Shown: in pieces, positions 6,293-12,002 of the stretch
How positions within the stretch are numbered: the stretch's first letter is position 1
Layout: every line of letters begins with the position of its first letter
DNA from: an uncultured Phycisphaerae bacterium
GTDB lineage: Bacteria; Planctomycetota; Phycisphaerae; Sedimentisphaerales; Anaerohalosphaeraceae
Reading direction: 5' to 3'
Assembly (NCBI GenBank): GCA_937995495.1
Contig: CALKKA010000008.1
Location: forward strand, 1 to 12,002
Length of the DNA: 12,002 nucleotides
The notes under the pieces: generated by a model
Told to the model about the DNA's origin: nothing
Seen by the model: only the letters and a program-made list of their open reading frames with translations
The model's database searches: none
Position numbers and translations under genes: made by a program

Positions 6293-7774
6293 ATGTATTT
6301 ATTAGGATATGATTGCGGAACGTCATCTATTAAGGCGACTTTGCTGGATACACAAAGCGGTACGGTGGTCGCTTCAGCGATCTCACCTGAAAAAGAGATG
6401 TCGATTATCGCTCTACAAGCCGGTTGGGCAGAACAGAATCCTGAGGACTGGTGGGAGAATCTCAAAATTGCGACACAAAAAGTTCTGTATGAATCAAATG
6501 TCAGGCCCACCGATATCAAAGCGATCGGCATCTCTTATCAGATGCATGGATTGGTCTTGCTCGATGCTCATAAGGAGGTCCTAAGGCCTTCTATCATCTG
6601 GTGTGACAGCAGGGCGGTGGAGATCGGACGATTGGCATTTGAAGACATCGGTCAGGAGACCTGTTTAAAGCACCTTCTTAATTCCCCCGGCAACTTCACT
6701 GCTTCAAAGCTTAAATGGGTTCAGAAAAACGAGCCGTCGGTTTATTCTAAAATTGATAAAGCCATGCTGCCGGGTGATTACATTGCAATGAAACTGACCG
6801 ATACGATCTGTACGACGGTCTCCGGTTTGTCCGAAGGAATTTTGTGGGATTTTAAACAGCAGAAACAGGCCAATATCGTCATGGATTATTACGGGATTGA
6901 TAAAGAACTGTTGCCAAAAGTTCTACCGACATTTTCGGTTCAGGGAGAATTAACGAAACAAGCGGCTGCCGAACTCGGACTTAAATCAGGAACATTCATT
7001 TCCTACCGAGCCGGTGACCAGCCCAACAATGCTTTGTCGCTCAATGTTCTGAATCCCGGTGAAGTTGCCGCCACCGCCGGCACTTCAGGTGTAGTATATG
7101 GTATTGGCGACAAACCTGACTATGACCGCCTGTCCAGGGTGAACACATTTGCCCACGTCAATTATAAACAAGAAGACCCAAGGCTTGGAGTTCTGCTGTG
7201 CATCAATGGCACAGGGATCCTCAATCGTTGGCTCAAACACACCGTGGCCAACGGGCTGGAATATCCACAGATCAACGAACTGGCCTCAGAGGCTCCCGTC
7301 GGCAGTGACGGCCTGTGTATCCTGCCTTTTGGTAATGGAGCTGAACGAACGCTTGAGAACAGAGATATTTACGCATCGGTCCATGGGCTGAATTTCAATA
7401 CCCACGGTAAACACCATCTGCTGCGGGCGGGACAGGAGGGCATCGTCTTTGCGTTGAACTACGGTCTGCAGATCATGCGTCAATTGGGTGTCCAGGTCAA
7501 AACCGTTCGCGCCGGCAACGCCAATATGTTCCTGAGCCCCTTGTTCCGAAAGGCATTTGCCACAGTGACCGAATCGGTTGTTGAACTGTACAATACGGAC
7601 GGTTCCGCAGGCGCCGCCAGAGGCGCTGGGATTGGGGCTGGGATCTATAAAGACCCGCAGGAGGCCTTTGCCGGTTTAAAATGTATCCACACGACGGAAC
7701 CGTTGGCCGACCAGATGTCGAACTATCAGCAAGCCTACGAGACGTGGCTTGAAAGACTGAACCAACAATTATAA
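6293..7774 (+). CDS. xylB: Xylulokinase
   Basis: Phosphorylates D-xylulose with ATP to xylulose 5-phosphate, which enters the pentose phosphate pathway; cytoplasmic. At 493 residues it has normal FGGY-kinase length. The N-terminal phosphate-binding motif is GYDCGTSSIKA (5-15). QMHG (83-86) and IIWCDSRA (101-108) are the xylulose-binding segments. R-A-G-D-Q (239-243) carries the expected catalytic aspartate, D241. ATAGTSGVVYG (260-270) and DGSAGAARGAGIGAG (436-450) form the C-terminal ATP domain. The adenine-loop motif is A-G-N-A-N (407-411) instead of the common G-G-G-A-x, a variant I associate with the Bacteroidetes/planctomycete-type xylulokinases. It is first in the operon, followed by xylA after 15 bp, and is divergently transcribed from xylR. 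FGGY kinases differ in substrate, but the xylA and xylR neighbours make xylulose the natural choice. Confidence 0.95.
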   Translation: MYLLGYDCGTSSIKATLLDTQSGTVVASAISPEKEMSIIALQAGWAEQNPEDWWENLKIATQKVLYESNVRPTDIKAIGISYQMHGLVLLDAHKEVLRPSIIWCDSRAVEIGRLAFEDIGQETCLKHLLNSPGNFTASKLKWVQKNEPSVYSKIDKAMLPGDYIAMKLTDTICTTVSGLSEGILWDFKQQKQANIVMDYYGIDKELLPKVLPTFSVQGELTKQAAAELGLKSGTFISYRAGDQPNNALSLNVLNPGEVAATAGTSGVVYGIGDKPDYDRLSRVNTFAHVNYKQEDPRLGVLLCINGTGILNRWLKHTVANGLEYPQINELASEAPVGSDGLCILPFGNGAERTLENRDIYASVHGLNFNTHGKHHLLRAGQEGIVFALNYGLQIMRQLGVQVKTVRAGNANMFLSPLFRKAFATVTESVVELYNTDGSAGAARGAGIGAGIYKDPQEAFAGLKCIHTTEPLADQMSNYQQAYETWLERLNQQL

Positions 7775-7776
7775 AT

Positions 7777-7780
7777 GGAG
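7777..7780 (+). promoter_or_regulatory. Ribosome-binding site of xylA
   Basis: GGAG, part of GGAGAG, lies nine bases before the ATG at 7790, just after the xylB stop. It decides for the start at 7790 over the ATG at 7775, which overlaps this site and has no Shine-Dalgarno of its own. Confidence 0.7.
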
Positions 7781-7789
7781 AGCGATACA

Positions 7790-9100
7790 ATGAATAAATT
7801 TTTCCCAAAAATCAAAAATATCAAATTCGAAGGTCCGGACTCTAAAAATCCATTGGCATTCAAACACTACAAAGCCAATCAGAAGATCATGGGTAAGACC
7901 ATGGCAGAGCATTTGCGGTTTGGGGTTTGCTACTGGCATACATTCAAGGGCTTGGGGTCTGATCCCTTCGGTCCGGGCACGATCATCCGCAATTATAATG
8001 CCTCAAACGACCCCATGCAGGTCGCCGAGGACACATTACATGCGGCATTTGAGTTTTTCACCAAACTCGGCGTTAATTTCTGGTGTTTTCATGACCGCGA
8101 TATCGCTCCGGAAGCGGATACTCTGGCAGAAACCAATAAGCGTCTGGACAAGATCGTCAAAATGGCCAAACAACTCCAAAAAGACAGCGGCGTGAATCTG
8201 CTCTGGGGTACGACCAATGCCTTTAGCCATCGCCGCTTTCTGGCTGGAGCCGGCACGAATCCGTCGCCGCAGGTCTTCGCCTATGCCGCCAGCCAGATCA
8301 AAAAGGCGATGGAGGTCACCAAGGAACTCGGCGGTCAGGGGTATGTCTTCTGGGGCGGCCGTGAGGGGTATGAAACACTGCTGAATACCGATATGGGACG
8401 TGAATTGGATCATCTGGCAGCGCTGCTGCACATGGCGGTGGATTACAAAAAGAAAATCCGCTTCAAAGGCCAGTTTTACATCGAACCCAAACCCAAGGAG
8501 CCCACAAAGCACCAATATGACTCCGATGCCGGCAATTGCTTTGCGTTTCTGCAGAAATATGATCTGCTGGATGATTTTAAACTGAACATTGAGGCCAACC
8601 ATGCCACGCTGGCGGGGCATTCTTTCCAGCATGAGTTGCAGTTTTGTGTGGATAACGGCATCCTCGGTTCGGTGGACGCCAACCGGGGGGATTTATTCCT
8701 CGGTTGGGATACAGACCAGTTCCCGACCGACATCTACGATACAACACTCGCGATGTATATCATCCTTAAAGGGGGTGGTTTCACAACAGGTGGCCTGAAC
8801 TTTGATGTCAAGGTGCGGCGTCAATCCATCGATCCGGAAGACTTGTTCTATGCTCATATTGGTGCCATGGATGCATTTGCCAGGGGGCTGAAAAATGCAG
8901 CCAAAATGCTCAAGGGCAAAAAGTTTGAGAGGGCAATCCAAAAACGCTACGCCGGATGGGACACAGCGTTTGGCAGAAAGATTGAAAGGAAACAGGTTGG
9001 ATTTAAGGAACTTGAAGCATACACCCTGAAAAATGGTGAACCGGAGGTCCAAAGCGGGCGACAGGAAATGCTTGAAAATCTTCTGAATGGCTATATTTAA
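7790..9100 (+). CDS. xylA: Xylose isomerase (class II)
   Basis: Interconverts D-xylose and D-xylulose in the cytoplasm, the step before XylB. It is a metal-dependent TIM-barrel tetramer in known members. From the ATG at 7790 it has 436 residues, and every key residue then falls on the established class II numbering: H101 and D104 (FHDRD), W139, V186, E232 and K234 (IEPKPKEPTKHQYD), E268 and H271 (NIEANHATLAGH), D296 (SVDANRGD), D307 and D309 (WDTDQFPTD), and D339 (GLNFDVKVRR). This agreement supports the chosen start. A start at 7775 would add MESDT, which is not expected and would leave no ribosome-binding site. No residue looks altered. It is the second gene of xylBA and is followed by a strong terminator. 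Confidence 0.97.
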   Translation: MNKFFPKIKNIKFEGPDSKNPLAFKHYKANQKIMGKTMAEHLRFGVCYWHTFKGLGSDPFGPGTIIRNYNASNDPMQVAEDTLHAAFEFFTKLGVNFWCFHDRDIAPEADTLAETNKRLDKIVKMAKQLQKDSGVNLLWGTTNAFSHRRFLAGAGTNPSPQVFAYAASQIKKAMEVTKELGGQGYVFWGGREGYETLLNTDMGRELDHLAALLHMAVDYKKKIRFKGQFYIEPKPKEPTKHQYDSDAGNCFAFLQKYDLLDDFKLNIEANHATLAGHSFQHELQFCVDNGILGSVDANRGDLFLGWDTDQFPTDIYDTTLAMYIILKGGGFTTGGLNFDVKVRRQSIDPEDLFYAHIGAMDAFARGLKNAAKMLKGKKFERAIQKRYAGWDTAFGRKIERKQVGFKELEAYTLKNGEPEVQSGRQEMLENLLNGYI

Positions 9101-9154
9101 AACCAAGCAGACAGGGTCAATAGCATCGTCACAAAACCTGAATAAAGAACGTTG

Positions 9155-9187
9155 AAAAAGGGATGGTATGGGCAACCATCCCTTTTT
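9155..9187. terminator. Bidirectional Rho-independent terminator between xylA and the GH30 gene
   Basis: AAAAAGGGATGGT (9155-9167) and ACCATCCCTTTTT (9175-9187) form a perfect 13-bp stem with a 7-base loop. A-runs and T-runs at the stem base give a U-tract on either strand, and a further run of seven or more T follows at about 9194. It lies 54 bp after xylA and about 35 bp after the convergent GH30 gene, so it probably serves both. Confidence 0.92.
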
Positions 9188-9221
9188 AATGCTCTTTTTT
9201 TACCAGAAGATGGCTCCTGTC

Positions 9222-12002
9222 TCAGAATTGATAGAGCCAGTTTTTCGCCACTTCGGCAAATTCATCGAGATTAATCAGGCAGTCACCGTTTAAGTCCAGA
9301 TTCACACAATCCGTCTCAAGCCAGTGGCTCATGAACTCGGCAAGATCATTGGCATCCACCAAATTATCGAAATCGAAGTCTCCGTAAACCGAAATGCCGG
9401 TGACTTCAATGTTATCGATCGCCATGTCGCCTCGGATTCCACCAACCGCCACCCCCCGAAGACGAATCCGGATCGGTCCGGTGTACTCGGCCAGGTCCAC
9501 CCTTGCGGTTTGATAGGGATCGCTGCTGCTGGTTTGCTGGGATCCGCTAAGAGACCAGATGCCCGGATGCCAGGTGCCGTCAAAGACATCGACATAAAGT
9601 GTGCCCATCTCATTGCCGAACATATGATAGTCAAAGGTCAGGACGCGTCCCAGTATGCCCCCGATATCCGGGCTTTCCAGAATGGCCGTATCACCTTCAT
9701 TGTTTGCACCAGGGTTTGATGTTTCAAGGTATACATACCATGTGCTGCCACCAGCACCCCCGTCCGGGCCGCTATTGTTGGTGGGTGTTCCGCCTGAGTT
9801 TCGGGTCCAGTCATGGGTGTCTTCACCTGGGATGTTGGTCCAGGCCCCTAAGCCCAGTTCAAAATCCTCCATGTTCAGTTGTGTCACGATACCATGGTTG
9901 GGAGTTGCTGAATCCTGGTTCGAATTTCCGGATTCATTGGCGTCAATATCCACTGCGGTAACGACATAAAAATAGCTTGTATAGTTGGCCACCGCGTTGT
10001 CGGTATAGTCAGACGTCACCAAAAGAGGGCCGTTGAGTTTTGTGTACCCGGTCCCCGATGTGGTCGAGCGATAGATGTTGTAGCCGGCCAGATCGCCTTC
10101 AGAATTGTCGTTCCATTGCAGCGAAACTGTTTCATAGCCGGCGGTTGCTGTCAATCCTGTTGGCGGTAGCGGAGGATTGCCGTCGTAGGGTGTTGCCGAA
10201 TCTTCATTTGAATTGCCGGATTCATTGGATAAACTGTCCACGGCGGTGACAACGTAGTAATAAGGAGTTCCAATGGTCACGGTGTTATCGGTATAATCGG
10301 AACTGGTCACAAGCGCTCCGTTGATTCGGGTGTGCCCGCTGCCGGAGGTCGTGGAGCGCCAGACGTTGTAGCCGGCCAGGTCTGGCTCGGAATTGTCATT
10401 CCAGTTGAGGGAAACCATCGCATTACCCGCTGTCGCTGTCAGGCCCGTCGGAGCGGCAGGTGGTGTCATGTCAACCAGTGAAAGGGTGGTGACCGATTCT
10501 GACGGTAATGTTAAAGGATTGTTCGGGTCAAAGCCGCCGATGTAGGCACAGTCTTCGGTCTGGCTTGTCCGATAGACATCACCTGAAGAAACCGTAAACC
10601 CGTTAAAAGAAAGACTCAGGTCGGCATCAGTGGTGGAACTGGTATTGATAATGACCACGCTCATCTGGCTGTTGTCAGGGCTGACATAGGCTGACATTCG
10701 AACATCTGCCGAATCTTCAGTTGCGTCTATTCGCTGCCAGTCCGAGTGGACAAAAGCGGAGTATTGCTTGAAACCGTAATAGACATTGTTGATGGTGTAA
10801 GAGGAGGCGGTGATAGACACCATACCCCTGCCTTCAACGCCCCAGAACAAATCCCAATACAGATACGCCGATACTTCTTCGACGGTCAGCGAATTATGCA
10901 GTAACAGTGCGATATTGAAAGCATCCGGCCAGGCACCGATGCTATCTTGATATTCTGTTTGAAACAGTGGTTTTGAACCCCACGATGCATTGACATCCTG
11001 CATTTCCGGGATGTACGAGTCTGGGTCTTGTCCATTACCCCCGCCATACAAATGATGTGCATAAGCATAAACATGGGAATGGTTAATAATTGCATTTAAA
11101 TAATCGTCAAGCCGGTAATTGCCAACCCAGCCTGCTTGAAAACCAATGTTTTCTGGGGCAAGCATTTTAGGCATCGATGCGCCAAACCGTGTATCCATTT
11201 CATCAAACACGGCCTCAAAAGCCTGGTCATAACCAGCATTCGTTGAGTTTTCTGTGGGGTCATATAGACAGGTGTCCCAAGTGGCCGTCCAGTCAGGCTC
11301 GTTTTGAATACTGATATAATCGGCATCCACTCCGTAAGGTTGTGATGACCATGCCGTAATACTGTCAGCCCACCAGGTTGCAAGTCCGGTATAGTCATAG
11401 TTGTTGGGGCCGCCGATCAGAGTTCCGCCATTTCCGGTTTCACCGTTACTTTTCAAATAAGCCGGCGGCGACCAGGCAGACATCAGAATTTTAAGTGGAC
11501 GGCCCAGAGATGCTTCTGCGTTGGTGATGATGGTGCTGGAGTTGCTCATATAATCAGTATCACCATCTTGGTCATACTTGTTTCGCAAGCGATAGATATC
11601 GAGTCCCAGGTCACCAAATAAAACATCATAGACCGCCGGCTGGGATTGACCGAGGGTGACAAGCTGAGGATCGTACCAGGCTCCGGCGGCCCCGAATCCT
11701 TCGATCATCTGATGAGCAGTGGTGGCATTGACGGTGCCGTTCGCCTGAAGAGCAACCTTTGGGCCGTATACGACAGCGTCATCGACATAGATGTCTATCC
11801 CTGCATCAGGGCCTTCAAAATACACAAACAACTCGGTGAGTGTGCCGTCTACAGTCAGTGTAAAATTGCCGGACAGCTCTGTCCAGCCGGTGTTGTCGGC
11901 AGTCCCTGAAGTGCCGTTGGAAAAAGTCGTACCTGAATCGTCCGTTTGTTTGAACGTCATCTTAACCGTAGAACCGGCTGCAGTGCTGGTTCTGACCCAA
12001 GC
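9222..12002 (-). CDS. Secreted GH30 glycoside hydrolase (xylanase-like) with CBM, two FN3, MAM-like and dockerin-like domains, 5' partial
   Basis: Predicted extracellular retaining endo-acting hydrolase, probably on xylan. The frame runs to the window edge: A-W-V-R-T-S precedes the first internal ATG at 11960 and belongs to the same domain, so signal peptide and true start lie outside. Numbered from the first visible residue: 1-80 is the C-terminal part of a CBM4/9-type module (ending IDIYVDDAVVYGP); about 90-410 is the GH30 barrel with GFGAAGAWY, SAWSPPAYLKSNG, general acid E235 (SIQNEPDW), AHHLYGGG and nucleophile E350 (FQTEYQD); about 410-510 is the family beta-sandwich; 518-605 and 614-701 are FN3 domains; about 710-870 is MAM-like (MEDFELGLGAWTN); 872-926 is dockerin-like, ending NWLYQF. 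The WWYxRR-type loop of glucuronoxylanases (GH30_8) is replaced by YLYWDLFWGVEGRG, so specificity may differ. GH30 also contains glucanases and other activities. The xylose genes alongside favour xylan. Confidence 0.9.
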   Translation of the reverse strand, partial: AWVRTSTAAGSTVKMTFKQTDDSGTTFSNGTSGTADNTGWTELSGNFTLTVDGTLTELFVYFEGPDAGIDIYVDDAVVYGPKVALQANGTVNATTAHQMIEGFGAAGAWYDPQLVTLGQSQPAVYDVLFGDLGLDIYRLRNKYDQDGDTDYMSNSSTIITNAEASLGRPLKILMSAWSPPAYLKSNGETGNGGTLIGGPNNYDYTGLATWWADSITAWSSQPYGVDADYISIQNEPDWTATWDTCLYDPTENSTNAGYDQAFEAVFDEMDTRFGASMPKMLAPENIGFQAGWVGNYRLDDYLNAIINHSHVYAYAHHLYGGGNGQDPDSYIPEMQDVNASWGSKPLFQTEYQDSIGAWPDAFNIALLLHNSLTVEEVSAYLYWDLFWGVEGRGMVSITASSYTINNVYYGFKQYSAFVHSDWQRIDATEDSADVRMSAYVSPDNSQMSVVIINTSSTTDADLSLSFNGFTVSSGDVYRTSQTEDCAYIGGFDPNNPLTLPSESVTTLSLVDMTPPAAPTGLTATAGNAMVSLNWNDNSEPDLAGYNVWRSTTSGSGHTRINGALVTSSDYTDNTVTIGTPYYYVVTAVDSLSNESGNSNEDSATPYDGNPPLPPTGLTATAGYETVSLQWNDNSEGDLAGYNIYRSTTSGTGYTKLNGPLLVTSDYTDNAVANYTSYFYVVTAVDIDANESGNSNQDSATPNHGIVTQLNMEDFELGLGAWTNIPGEDTHDWTRNSGGTPTNNSGPDGGAGGSTWYVYLETSNPGANNEGDTAILESPDIGGILGRVLTFDYHMFGNEMGTLYVDVFDGTWHPGIWSLSGSQQTSSSDPYQTARVDLAEYTGPIRIRLRGVAVGGIRGDMAIDNIEVTGISVYGDFDFDNLVDANDLAEFMSHWLETDCVNLDLNGDCLINLDEFAEVAKNWLYQF
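9900..10451 (-). repeat. Tandem FN3 modules within the GH30 gene
   Basis: Two 88-residue FN3 units are encoded at 10188-10451 (first) and 9900-10163 (second), 288 bp apart. A hand alignment without gaps gives about 63 of 88 identical residues, with shared PTGLTATAG, WNDNSE, DLAGYN, RSTTSG and NESGNSN blocks. Such closeness points to internal duplication or conversion. FN3 domains usually act as spacers between catalytic and binding parts of secreted hydrolases. Confidence 0.85.

Noticed and set aside
8036..8632. 198-codon minus-strand frame inside xylA
   Set aside because: Lies opposite the conserved catalytic core of xylose isomerase and has no independent support.
9900..10451. Regular repeats as a CRISPR-like or satellite array
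   Set aside because: They are two in-frame FN3 protein modules of 264 bp, not short repeats with spacers.

Overview
The window looks like a piece of a heterotrophic, carbohydrate-degrading planctomycete, most likely of the class Phycisphaerae (Sedimentisphaerales-like), probably marine or anoxic-sediment. The strongest clue is that both secreted enzymes (a sulfatase and a family 30 glycoside hydrolase) end in the same kind of C-terminal dockerin-like EF-hand module, with paired D-x-D/N-x-D repeats each closing on a W-L pair. This is a hallmark of secreted Phycisphaerae proteins. The taxon is inferred from protein character only; there is no rRNA or other marker here.

Layout. (1) Positions 2-2284 (+): a secreted iduronate-2-sulfatase-like sulfatase fused to a LamG-like lectin domain and a dockerin-like tail; its start lies before the window. 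(2) 2360-4738 (-), convergent with it: an exported octaheme c-type cytochrome followed by HEAT-like and TPR repeats. (3) 4739-5047: an intergenic stretch whose right edge holds two overlapping inverted repeats, one with perfect 14-bp arms. (4) 5048-6193 (-): an XylR-type regulator (sugar-binding domain plus AraC helix-turn-helix). (5) 6293-7774 and 7790-9100 (+), divergent from xylR: xylulokinase (xylB) and xylose isomerase (xylA), a tight two-gene operon. (6) 9155-9187: a strong bidirectional terminator. (7) 9222-12002 (-): a secreted GH30 enzyme with a carbohydrate-binding module, two near-duplicate FN3 domains, a MAM-like domain and a dockerin-like tail; its start also lies beyond the window.

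How it fits together. The GH30 enzyme and the sulfatase would work outside the cell on a polysaccharide that contains xylose and possibly sulfate esters. Released xylose would be isomerised by XylA and phosphorylated by XylB to xylulose 5-phosphate. XylR would sense xylose. The 99-bp xylR-xylB gap contains an 11-bp direct repeat at exactly 21-bp spacing, overlapping a good xylR promoter and lying just upstream of the xylB promoter; this is a textbook arrangement for an AraC-family autoregulator/activator. No xylose transporter is present in the window. The octaheme cytochrome has no obvious part in xylose use and may be an unrelated respiratory gene.

I saw no tRNA, rRNA, CRISPR array, transposase or phage gene. 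The core of the window is a recognisable xylose-utilisation locus. The less ordinary elements are the operator architecture, the inverted-repeat pair after xylR, the altered sugar-recognition loop of the GH30, the dockerin-like tails, and the cytochrome-TPR fusion.
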